Notes under the pieces: model-generated
The model's input: the letters and a program-made list of their open reading frames with translations, nothing else
Databases searched by the model: none
What the model was told of the DNA's origin: nothing
Shown: piece by piece, positions 23,051 to 34,286 of the stretch
Layout: every line of letters begins with the position of its first letter
Numbering within the stretch: position 1 is the first letter of the stretch
Translations under genes and position numbers: made by a program
NCBI GenBank assembly: GCA_964017065.1
Contig: OZ024783.1
Span: forward strand, 12,966,313 to 13,030,312
Length of the DNA: 64,000 bases
Direction of reading: 5' to 3'
Origin: Haliclona indistincta
Taxonomy: Eukaryota; Porifera; Demospongiae; Haplosclerida; Chalinidae

Positions 23051-24785
23051 CTAGCATTGTCTGGGGATGCCAGCAATGTTCATTTCTTGACAATATTATT
23101 AGGATTTTTATCCAGACACGCAGAGCTATCGTTAATCCAGTATTTCAAGCCTTTATCGTCGTCATGAACTAGCAAAGAAAACAGAATATGGTGACAGAGT
23201 CAGACAAGTCAAAAATGGATCTTTTACCCCTCTTGTTTTCTCCACTACTGGTGGCATGGGAAGAGAGGCAACACAATTTTATCAACATTCAGCAGATCAA
23301 ATAATTATTATTGCCGATCGGCAATGATATGTAGGGATGACCTCGAACTATTATATATAGAATTCTCACAACAGTATACCCTGGCTTGGTTAAGATGCTC
23401 ATTATCCTTCTCTTTCATCCTACATTCAGCCTTAACTTGTATTCGTGGCAGCCGTGCAACACGTCATTATCTCTGACAGACCACTTGTAGTTGTAGAATG
23501 CTGCCTTTCCCAGGCTGGCTAATTTGCTATTCATTCCATTTTAGTTATTCATTTCTAGCTATTATTTCACCCTTATTATAAGTATTCACTAACCATTGCT
23601 CTATTGTATTGTGTATGATAAAAAAATTGTGTGGTGGATTGAGTGCAGTTCTTTGCCCTTGTTATTGTTCACAAAACAGAATTAAACAAGGATAATAATT
23701 AATAATTAAGTAAACATTACACAAAATTGATTTTATTGTTAATGCTATATCATTCCCAAAGAGCACTTAGCACTAGATAGATGTGACCGAATGCAACTAA
23801 AGGCAGGCAATAGGAACAAAACCTGTGGTAAAGTATAGAGGCATGAGTATAGAGGCATGTATAGAGTATATGGCAGAGGCATGAGTATAGAGTAGAAGTA
23901 TAGAGGCATGTATAGAGTGATCATACAAGTCCAGATGAACCAGGCTGTATTGATGGAAAAATTAATTTCTGATCTGGGACTTGAGTCATAGCCTAATCAC
24001 ACAGACCACAGGAACATACGGGCCTTCTCCTGGCAGTGATAATAATATGCTAATTTCAGTCTGGTTCAGTCTGATTGGTAGTGCAAAACACCACTGAACA
24101 ACCTACCATACCAGTGCAGCACTGTAGTAGTACGTATAGTGATAGTATGTTTAGTGAGAGATAGTTAGTGATAGTTATGTGTTCTCCTTGATTAGTGCTG
24201 TTATCAGTCACCAAAACACTGTGACTACTACTAATAATCATAATGATTTGCATCCTGCATGCATCTTATGATGCATTAACTTTTAGTAATAATTAAGCGT
24301 TGAGTTTTATGGTAAAACTATCTGAACCATGCTGAAATACGTAGTTGTGAGCATGTAACATATGTTCAGTGCTGTTTTAGTCTCAGATGTAGCTAGATAT
24401 TCTACTTAAAAATTGTATTGTTGATAAGACAAGGGAAAAAGCTATGCTTGCACATACGTAAGTTTGATCGCCTGGATAAACTATTTCGCCATGAGGTAGG
24501 TACATCTGTTGGGTCTACAGTGATCACTCTCTTGATTGCATTTAACTGGTGAAACTTTGCTGCCTACTGGGAACGCTGGCATCTCCTGAAGTTAGACAAA
24601 ATGATAAAAGCGTGTGACAGGTAGCATGGAATCTACAACGGCGATTTGATGGAGTTCTGATAGACAAGCAGCTAAAAATATCCTCTGCAAATGTACAACA
24701 TCCCAGCAACTACTCTACACAGGCACGTACAATAATTATGGAGAAATATAGGACAGAAACAAAAGCAACAAAATAATTATGAATT
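23051..24785. other. Centre of the foldback element, no gene seen
   Basis: AT-rich sequence with short frames only. A small local repeat of ATAGAGGCATGAGTATAGAG occurs around 23837-23916. No transposase, reverse transcriptase or integrase motif was found on either strand. Confidence 0.5.
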
Positions 24786-25457
24786 TAATAATAATGGTGT
24801 TCAATTGGCTTCTTGATATGCTTACCTTACCATAGAATGATTCTCCATCCTTATTGCCTAGAGACAGGAATATTCGTTGCACTATGCACTGCTCACCAGC
24901 TACACAGTACGAAACTCATTCAACTGCATCACAGAGTTCACATACAGGTCGTTTGATTCATGTTTGTCAAACTCAAAGCAATGTCTCACATGCTATAATA
25001 ATGTGATACCTCTGTACTACATTTATCTCATGTATAGTACTAGCCTCGCCTCCAGCCCACTCCCACTGCTGAGGAGATGAACGAGGAAGGAGGATGTGGC
25101 CTGGGAACGAGGCTAGTATACATGTGAAATACATTATTAATAAAACACAGCTGAAACAATGGTATGATCAGATATACATTTGAACACATTAATTTTTGCT
25201 GAACAAAATAAAAATTGACAAGAGAGAACAGAAACATAGAATCTGAAACTGCAGACAGTCGACAATTAACAAGAGTTATCAGACTGTTTCGATCTATCGG
25301 ATCTCATCAGTGCAGTCAATCAGACATAGTTTGAGAGATGAAGTGTGTGAGAGAGAGTATGAGTACATATTATGTAAGTGAATCGGCTATTGGTACGTGA
25401 AGCCACCCTGCAACACACAATATGGTATAGCAACTGGTTATTGAGGAGACAGAGAGC

Positions 25458-25491
<34 letters not shown>

Positions 25492-26598
25492 GAGAAGAGG
25501 AAGAGACTGGGATAAGACAGTCATGCTATTGACGACACACATATTTACCTACGTACACAACAAAATGCTTAACCCTCTAATGCCTACACATCGACTAGGC
25601 ATCTATTTACATTGTATCAACCTTGCTCTATATAGTATCATGATGTACATAGTACATGCACACATTGCATTTTGACACTAGGGAGGTCTGAATTACTTTA
25701 CTATCTATGCAGGCACGTACACACACAACATACACTACACATTATAGTATGGAGACTAGGTATACGTACAGTAATAACTTACACGTGAAGACGGCTAAAG
25801 GGCAGCGCCAGCATCAGGAGCAAGGACTGCCAAGGAGCATCAGCTATCTTCCAAGCAATCTCCAGATAGTGCTACCTTTGGTGGAGCTTTATGGAAGCTT
25901 CCGGCCTGTGATTGAGATTTCCGGCCTGTGCGTGGAGTAGGCGGATGACAAGGTCTGACTATTTCCGGCCTGTGAGTGGAGGTATTTCCGGCCTGTGCGT
26001 GGAGCCGGATGACAAGTCCATATGCAAAAATCTGGATAATTAGCTTGCGTTTTCCCGGTCACACAACACGTTTTCAGACGTTGACGCAGACGTAGACGCG
26101 AAGTTTTGATGTCGTGAACGTGGCGAACAGCACCGCGTTTGCGTCGACGTTCACAGCTCAATCCACGTGTATGTGTTGTGTTTATGATGGCAAGCCACGC
26201 AAAAAGAAGAAAACTACTAGGAAACGCCGGGATTCTGATCAGTGCCAACTGTCCTCGGTCAGCACACCAAAAGCGCCTTGGGCTTCGAAGACATGGTTGT
26301 ACAGCAGGTGATAACAATAGCACTGTGGACATCAACGGTAACAGAAGGCGCTTTCTATACTACGACGACGGCCGATAAAAGTAGATCGACGCCGGGTGTA
26401 CTTCCTTGGGTTCTCAGACGTGCTGAACGCTGTTGCTATTATGACCAATCATAGTAGCAACAGCATTACAGCACAGCACACTGGTTCCGCCATGATGAAA
26501 TCGTGGTTGGGTGTGACCGTGTTGCTACCCAAAATTCGTACGTTTGCATCAAAATCGGCAAACTTTTTGAAGTTACCAGACGTAGTGTGACCCGGGCC

Positions 26599-29500
26599 TA
26601 AAGTACCTAATCAATGAACAACACTCCGACCCTATGACTAAAGACCACGAGGGTAAAAAACCACTTCATTTGGCTTGTCAATCATATGATAGTCTTCGTG
26701 TTGTCAAATATATTATCAATGAACAAAACTGTGACCCTATGGATAAAGATGCGTTTGGCCGTACACCAATTCACTACGCCTGTCAACATGGTAACTTTGA
26801 TAATGTCCAGTACTTAATCAACGAACAACACTGCGACCCAATGGTTAAAGACTGTAAAGATAGGACACCACTTCACTATGCTTGCAATAGTAACGACCAT
26901 TCTCACATTGTGCAACTTCTTCTATTCACTGGTCGAGTGGACCCACTGGCTAAAGACTATAAAGGCAAGACTCCTCTATACTATGCCACTGGCAGTTATG
27001 ATCTATTAAGGCTGTTCCAGTTTTATCCACAACTTATGGGAGACTTTCCTGTGAACACATACACAAAGGTAATCCTAACAGGATACAGTGGAGCAGGAAA
27101 AACCACAACATCTCAACTCCTTTATCACTTAGCTAGCAAAGTAGGTATTTCTTCTTTGCTATCATCAGGTCGTGTTACTAAGGTGGAAGGGCTCACTGCT
27201 GGAATTATACCTGTCCATATCGAAAGCCAGGTGAAACAAATCGGAAACATGGTAGTATATGATTTCGCAGGACAGCAAGAATACTACTCGAGTCACGCTG
27301 CTGTACTGGAACGCATCATGAGGTATACTGCTGCCATCTTTGTCTGTATTGTTGATCTGAGCCAGTGTGTAGACAGTATCAGTGAGTCTGTACACTACTG
27401 GATAAGTTTCATAGAGAATGCATGCAGCTCTGCTCAGAACTCATTAAGCATTGTCATCATTGGCAGCCATGCTGATCTGGTTAAGTCCTTGCAAGATCTA
27501 AAGGAGAAGAGCTCGCTTGTGGAAAGCATAGTAGAGAGTAGAGTGAAGAGGTTGACATATGAAGGATTTGTAAGCATGGACTGTCGAAAGTCGAAATTCA
27601 AAAAAGCACGTCAACTTTGCGTTCTTCTCTCAACTAGCCAACATGCCATATTGTTGTCTCAGCCCAGGATGACCTTTTATCATCATGTCTTGTATGCATT
27701 TCTCTGTACTAAGTTTAGAAAGACAAGCTGCACACTTGAAGAGCTTACTTCTGCCCTTGGATCAGAAAAAGATTTCACATTCTCTTTTGATTCTACTGTT
27801 GTCGCTGAGTCACTGACCTCTCTCAGTGACAAAGGACTTATCTTGTTTGTACAGAATCAGGAGCATCCTCAGTCCAGCTGGGTTGTGGTCCAGAAAGAGG
27901 CCTTGCTAAGAGAGGTCAATGGAACACTATTTGCTCCTGATCATTTTAAGCAGTATCGCAAAGTTGCTAGTAACACTGGTATAGTACCCATTGCAACCAT
28001 TGAGAAGATATTCCCACAATACAACTCAGAGATGCTAGTGGGTTGTCTCGAAAATATGGAATTTTGTCATCCAGTGGACCCTTTAGATCTAGGCACTATC
28101 CGTGAGAGCAGCAAAGCTACTTCATCTCTTCCGTCAGGAGTCAGCCATCTCTTCTTCCCTAGTCTTGTTAAAGAACATCGGCCTGAGAGCATCTCACCTC
28201 CAAAGTTTGGGTGGTGCCTGGGGTGCGGTGACCCATACCATTTTTTCAGCAACCGTTTCTTACACGTTCTTCTTCTTCGACTTGCTTTTACATTTCCTTT
28301 AGCCAGCAAGCATCTTTCACCTACTTCCTCTCTGCATGGTCTTGAGCGACAGTGTAAGGTGTGGCAAAATGGAATTGTCTGGAAGAGTGGCTCTGGAGTA
28401 TCTACTATAGTGGAGATTGTAGATCGTAACCGTTGGGTCATTGTGCTGGTGTCTGAGAAGAGTAAAGAAGCAGCAGAGATCTACAGTAGCGTCATCAGAT
28501 TAATCCTTGACCTCAAGCAGCAGCTGTGTAGTGTTTTAAGTACATGTGAATGTCTCATCTCTCCTTCCCTACTCAGCCTGTATTCCTTCGATGCCTTGCC
28601 TGATACTGACCTATTTGATATACCATCAGTAGCTAGGGCAATGCTTTTGCACCAGGCACAGCACAGGTTTCTTTTGGATCGAAAAGAAGGAATGAATACT
28701 TACTCAACAGACGAAGCTCTATCGTGTGAGCCTTATTACCTCTTACAACCCTCTTCTGTGTGCCAACTATTCAAGGAAAGTACGGCAGCTCGGCCAGTTC
28801 CAGATTCTCTTCTCCAAGAGGTGCACAGGTATTGTCAGCAGCCCATGCGGAAGCCACGGAATCACAAAGACTTGAGAGAGTATGTTAACATGTTTAGTCT
28901 ATTTGCTGGCAGAAATCCTCTGGTAAGCAGTGTGCAAGTTGTAGTATGTGATGGTATGTATCTCTCTGTTGTGTACAGGAGGTGGCTGAACTGAAGGAGG
29001 ATGATATTATTAACCCTCGGCGCATGCGCGAGGGTTACGGTACTTGCCTGGTCGCATTCTGTCCATCGAGCTACAGAGAACAGCGATCACTTCTACGCGT
29101 CGACTAAGGCAAGACAGACTAAGCACGACCAGAGCTTGCAATTTGACTCGTGGATTTTGCGAAAATGCTTTCGTTCGCGAGTTACGACTGGCTCACCTTG
29201 ACGGCCGTCTCAGACCTGTCTGAGGACAAAAACGCTCATGGTTGGCTGTCTAGGTACTGTTACAGTCGATTTGAACTGTAGCACAGCTCTGGGATGCATA
29301 GATACTTCAAGAAAAGGTTGTCAGCTTACTGCACACGTGTACGTATTCGGTTGTAGTCACGCCCACCTAACGCACCTTGACAGATCGTTAAATTTTAATC
29401 CAACATACTAATTTATGGAGTTTGCAGCTATGCAGATTGACACTACAATGTGAATGGCATGCCCGCCGAGGGTTTGTGAAATCTGTTCATTTTTGATCGT

Positions 29501-29973
29501 GCAGCGACTGTTACACAGCTACCCACAGCTGGTGGTTGCCTCTATAGAACTAGAACACTCAGTGAGTTGCAATTATGAGTAGTGCTCTGTTATGTGATTA
29601 CACACTCATGAACAGATACAGGTGATCTCATGGACGTGTTGGAGGTTGTGGAAAGTGTCAGTGATTGGAACAGGCTTGGTTTGACCCTGGGACTGCTATA
29701 TCATCCTACTTTGACAGATATTGAGACCTATCGACGAGGCAAACCCGATGAGTGCAGAAGAGACATGCTCTCAGCATGGCTGCAGCAAAAAGACAATGTG
29801 ACAGAGAGGGGAGTCCCTTCATGGAGTGTGTTGAGAGCTGCACTGATTAGAATTGGAGAGCACGAGATAGCTGACAGGATTGTGAGTGCATGAATATAAT
29901 TTCACTGCACTAACAAAAATATTTTTTCTGACTTTTTCAGAAGACCACAGAGAATGATAGCTATAGCTGTTGA
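26599..29973 (+). pseudogene. Copy A, main part: ankyrin-Roc-COR-like-Death receptor
   Basis: Continues copy A after the transposon. Order: four more ankyrin repeats, a Roc GTPase domain (GYSGAGKTTTS P-loop; DFAGQQEYYSSH as G3; IGSHAD as G4), a COR-like region, a 56-bp intron from 28923, exon 2 from 28979, Death-domain exon 29616-29881 and a last exon 29941-29973. Exon 2 is interrupted after GATATTATT by a ~480 bp insert, so reading hits a stop at ~29106 before the Death domain. With the 7.6 kb insert, this makes two independent breaks. The coding parts between the breaks are still open over 780 codons, so inactivation must be recent or one allele only. Confidence 0.88.
29011..29495. mobile_element. 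~480 bp insert in exon 2 of copy A
   Basis: Compared with copies C and D, extra sequence appears between GATATTATT and GATCGTGCAGC. It opens AACCCTCGGCGCATGCGCGA (itself a palindrome) and near its right side has the complement CGCCGAGGGTTT at ~29467-29478, so it looks like a MITE with CCCTCGGCG ends. No coding capacity. The exact right edge is uncertain. Confidence 0.7.
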
Positions 29974-31106
29974 GCTACTGGAGTCTTGTAACGATAATGA
30001 ATTGTTGTACTGTAAAAATATTTTAGCTTGGGATATATAGACAATATATACCTGCAGCGACGCAGGTGTGCAGGCATGTGTTGACTTGCATTGCATTGAG
30101 CAAGTCTCAGAAAGAGATGGAAGTGGTTTCTGAACACCTATATAGTCATTCGCAAGCCAACTTCATTTCAGTACGTCCAGCACTGAAGTACTAGTATTGT
30201 TGACACAATTTCATTTTTGTTTTATTTCAGATTCTATCGCCTTCTAAAAGGAACATCAGATGATGTTTTCAGAATAATGCTTCCTTCGTCTTCAGCCACT
30301 TCCTCTAAGAGCATAATTGTATAGAATAATTATTGTAATAAATAGTGTTATGATAGTGGCTAGGGCATTAGTACTGTCAAGTAATCACATGTCTGTATAA
30401 GTTTTGCAGCTTTTATATGTCTAAGTGGTTTGTCACTTGTGACTGTTTAGTCTGAGTATGCATTAACTGCCCAATGGACCAGAGAGGACGACACATGAAC
30501 CACATATTTCTTTGTTCTGATATCAGCTAGTGGTGTTTCCTCTTCAGAATGCCTGTCATATCTCTGTGACATATCGTTTCCAATCACAACAAGGGAACAA
30601 TAATAAATTAATCTGCTGTACATGGGAAGCCATAAAAAGTGTTGGCCACATAATCGCTGGAGAATACTTCATTTTCATGTTCTGAAGCTTCTATTATAAT
30701 CTGTAATGTTTTGCTTTGTATGTGCATGAAGAGAAAATCAACCCAACACTCGGCTGTAGAAACTGTAGTGGTGTGTGTACACATGATTCATAGTGTTCTT
30801 GTACACATGAGAATTCATCTGGACTCCAATGTCAACATTCAAAACACTTTTAGTATACAGCTATAATAATTATTCTTGTACCATACACTATTCTGACCAA
30901 TCAGATTGCGCTGTTTGAGGGATACAGCAGATCTTGAATAAACGAGGCAAAAGGGGATGTATGACGTTGACCATAGAAACTTCGGCTAGTCACGTGTATC
31001 CAACTTACGTGCGTTTGATTGGCCAACGTCATACTTCCGCTTTTGTCGCAAGCGCAAGCAAGATCAATGAAAACCGCTGATCGCTTGATAAATGCAATAA
31101 TACAAT
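29974..31106. other. Spacer between copies A and B
   Basis: The first ~750 bp (to about 30700) matches the 3' flanks of copies B (34287-35000) and D (58535-59250), so it is part of the duplicated unit, probably 3' UTR and downstream DNA. The last ~200 bp is the presumed copy B promoter. It contains an inverted pair, TATGACGTTGACC (near 30960) and GGCCAACGTCATA (near 31021), with a CRE-like TGACGT core. Confidence 0.6.
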
Positions 31107-34100
31107 ATGTCGCAGAATAAAACCGAGATCGAGTGCTTACAGGCTTTTCAACGAGGGAACAAACGAAGTGTTGAGCAACTGCTACCGGCACTAAAATCAG
31201 CTGATATCAGAACAACAAGAGACTTTACAGCAATCGTTAATAGTGGCTATAAAGTAACTATAGCTAGTGACTCTTCTCTGGTCCATCTGGCAGCTCTCCA
31301 TGGGTGGATGGATGTCGTTATTGATCTGATCACAAAGTACAAGTGCGACGCCAACAGTAAAAACTCTAGGAAACGCATTCCACTGTACTCAGCCTCTGCG
31401 TCCGGTCAACTGGAGGTGATTAGGTACCTCATTGATGAACAACATTCCGACCCTATGACTAAAGACCACGAGGGTAAAAAACCACTTCATTTTGCTTCTC
31501 AGTCACCAGATAGTCTTTGTGTTGTCAAATATTTCATCGAAGAGCAAAACTGTGATCCCGTGGATAAAGATGCCTATGGCCGCACACCAATTCACTATGC
31601 CTGCCAATATGGTAATTTCAGTATTGTCCAGTACTTAATCAATGAAAAATGCTGTGACCCAATGGTTAAAGACAGCAAAGACTGGACGCCGCTTCACTAT
31701 GCTTGCAAGTCGTACCTTTCCGACATTGCTCAACTTCTACTATCCACCGGCCAAGTGGACCCACTGGCTAAAGACTCTGAAGGCAAGACTCCAATATACT
31801 ATGCCACTGGCTGTTATGATCTATTGAAGTTGTTTCGGTATGTTCCACAACTAATGAGAGACTTTCCTGTACACACATACACAAAAGTAATCTTAACTGG
31901 TTTCTGTGGAGCTGGTAAAACCACCACATCTCAACTCATTCTTCGTTTAACTAACAAAATAGGTTTTTTCTCTGTGCTATCATCAGGGCGTATTGTTGAT
32001 GTGGAATGTCTCACTGCTGGAATCATACCTCTTCATGTCGAGACCAAGGTGAAGGAGGTTGGTAACATGGTGATATACGATTTTGCTGGACAGCAAGAAT
32101 ACCACTCTAGTCATTCTGCAGTACTTGAGCGCATTATGAAGAACTCTGCTGCTATATTTATCTGTATTGTAGATCTGAGCCTGTGTATGGAGAAGATCAG
32201 TGAGTCTGTACACTACTGGATGAGTTTCATAGAGAATGCCTGCAATTCAGCCAAGGGATCATCACACGTCATCATTGTTGGCAGCCATGCTGATCTTGTC
32301 AGGCCATCACAAGTGCTAAAGGATAAGAGCTCTCTGGTGGAGAGCATAGCAGAGAACAGGGCAAAACAGCTGACGTATGGAGGATTTGTAAGCATGGACT
32401 GCCGAGAGTCAAGAAGCAACAAAGCTAGAAAATTTCGTTCTCTCCTTTCAATTAGCCAGCGGGCCATACTAGCATCCCAACCTTGCTTGAGCTTTTACCA
32501 CCATGTGTTGTATGCTTTTCTGCATACAAAACTCGGGCGGACAAGCTGCACACTACAACAGCTGACCTCTGCTCTCGCTTTAGAGGAAGAGTTTGATTTT
32601 GATTCTATTGTAATCACAGAGTCACTGATCTTTCTTAGTGACAAAGGCCTCATTTTGTTTGTGCAAAACCAGGAACATCCGCAGTCTAGTTGGGTGGTGG
32701 TGGAGAAAGAGGCCTTGCTAAGAGATGTCAATGGAACACTATTTGCACCCGACCATTTTAAGCAGTATCGCAAAGTTGCTAGTAACACTGGTATAGTACC
32801 CATTGCAACAATTGAGGAGTTGTTCCCACAGTACAGCTCAGAGATGCTAGTAGGCTGTCTCGAAAACATGGAATTTTGTCATCCAGTGGACCCTTCAGCG
32901 CTAGATCAAGCCACTAGTTGTAAAGTTGCTTCGTCAACTTTTCCATCAGAAGCCAGCCATCTCTTCTTTCCAAGTCTTATCAAAGAACATCGGCCTGGCA
33001 ACCTTCCTTCTTTAAGTTTTGGGTGGTCTCTTGGATGCAGTGATCCTCACCAGTTTTTTAGTAGTCGTTTCTTACACGTTCTTCTTCTTCGACTTGCTTT
33101 CACATTTCCTTTAGCCAGCAAGCATCTTCCACTCACTTCCTCTCTGCATGGTCTTGAGCGACAGTGTAAGGTGTGGCAAAATGGAATCATCTGGAAGAGT
33201 GGCTCTGGAGTATCTACTGTAGTGGAGATTGTAGACCGTAACCGTTGGGTCATTGTGCTGGTGTCGGAGAAGAGTAAAGAAGCAGCAGAGATGTACAGTA
33301 GTGCCATCAGATTAATCCTTGACCTCAAGCAGCAGCTGTGTAGTGTTTTAAGTACATGTGAATGTCTCATCTCTCCTTCCCTACTCAGCCTGTATCCCTT
33401 CGATGCCTTGCCTGATACTGACCTATTTGATCTACCGTCAGTAGCTAGGGCAATGCTTTTGCGCCAGGCACAGCACAGGTTTCTTTTGGATCGAAAAGAA
33501 GGAATGAATACTTACTCAACAGACGAAGCTCTATCGTGTGAGCCTTATTACCTCTTACAACCCTCTTCTGTGTGCCAACTATTCAAGGAAAGTACGGCAG
33601 CTCAGCCAGTTCCAGATTCTCTTCTCCAAGAGGTACACCGGTATTGTCAGCAGTCCATGCAGAAGCCATGGAATCACAATGACTTGAGAGAGTATGCTAA
33701 CATGTTCAGCCTATTTGCTGGCAGAGATCCTCTGGTAAGCAGTGTGCAAGTTGTAATGTGTGATGGTATGCCTCTATCTGTTCTTTACAGGAGGTGGCTA
33801 AACTGAAGGAAGACGACATTATAGCTACTACTACACAGCTACCCACAGCTGATGCTTGCCTCTCTAGAACTAGAACACTCAGTGAGTTGCGAGTATGAGT
33901 AGTACCTTGTTGTAGTGATTACACACTCAAAAACAGATACAGGTGATCTCATGGACGTGTTGGAGGTTGTGGAAAGTGTCAGTGATTGGAACAGGCTTGG
34001 TTTGACCCTGGGACTGCTATATCATCCTACTTTGACAGATATTGAGACCCATCGACGAGGCAAACCCGATGAATGCAGAAGAGACATGCTCTCAGCCTGG

Positions 34101-34286
34101 CTGCAGCAAAAAGACAATGTGACAGAGAGGGGAGTCCCTTCATGGAGTGTGTTGAGAACTGCACTGATTAGAATTGGAGAGCACGAGATAGCTGACAGGA
34201 TTGTGAGTGTATGTATGAATACAATTTCACTGCACTAACAAAAATATTTTTTGACTTTTCAGAAGACCACAGAGAATGAAAGCTAG
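31107..34286 (+). CDS. Copy B: ankyrin-Roc-COR-like-Death receptor, intact
   Basis: Exons 31107-33734, 33791-33881, 33937-34202 and 34263-34286 give ~1002 aa. Residues ~55-250 hold about six ankyrin repeats (RTPIHYACQYGNFSIVQYLI is typical). Residues ~258-435 are a Roc domain: P-loop GFCGAGKTT (265-273), G3 DFAGQQE (325-331), G4 GSHAD (392-396). Residues ~455-870 look like a COR region. Residues ~910-993 are a Death domain (DWNRLGLTLGLLYHPTLTDI ... PSWSVLRTALIRIGEHEIAD). The order matches DAPK without the kinase, so it is a ROCO-family protein. Likely a cytosolic GTP switch that signals through Death-domain contacts (inference). Intron 1 is 56 bp and stays open if retained. Confidence 0.93.

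Larger units (their letters stand above)
19033..26015. mobile_element. ~7 kb foldback element with kilobase-long inverted arms, nested in the Harbinger-like element
   Basis: The left arm (19033 to ~21015) and right arm (~24790 to 26015) are inverted copies, starting TTGTCATCCGGCTCCACG and ending with its complement. The left arm carries ~0.7 kb (about 19675-20390) absent from the right. Each arm tip holds four copies of a CACAGGCCGGAAAT-type motif, arranged like subterminal transposase sites. The ~3.8 kb centre has a 23-bp minisatellite but no protein I can recognise. A clear target duplication was not seen at the inner junctions. Superfamily unknown. Confidence 0.85.
18988..26598. mobile_element. 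Harbinger-like element with TAA target duplication, carrying a nested insert
   Basis: The ends are a perfect 19-bp inverted repeat, GGCCCGGGTCACACTACGT at 18988-19006 and its complement at 26580-26598. TAA (18985-18987 and 26599-26601) is duplicated at the target. Removing the element and one TAA restores the ankyrin frame (VVKYLINEQHSDP). The 3-bp T-A-A duplication and the G/C-rich end fit the PIF/Harbinger superfamily. The element's own sequence is ~45 bp on the left and ~580 bp on the right (26016-26598). No transposase with an intact frame was found in it. It is therefore a non-autonomous element, and most of its length is the nested foldback. Confidence 0.88.

Noticed and set aside
25889..26335. 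148-codon minus-strand frame at the right end of the large insert
   Set aside because: It crosses the border between the foldback arm and the Harbinger-like element and has no transposase motif.
32213..32869. Minus-strand frames of 84 and 124 codons, repeated at 56452-57108
   Set aside because: They lie opposite the Roc/COR coding region and recur only because the sense gene is duplicated.
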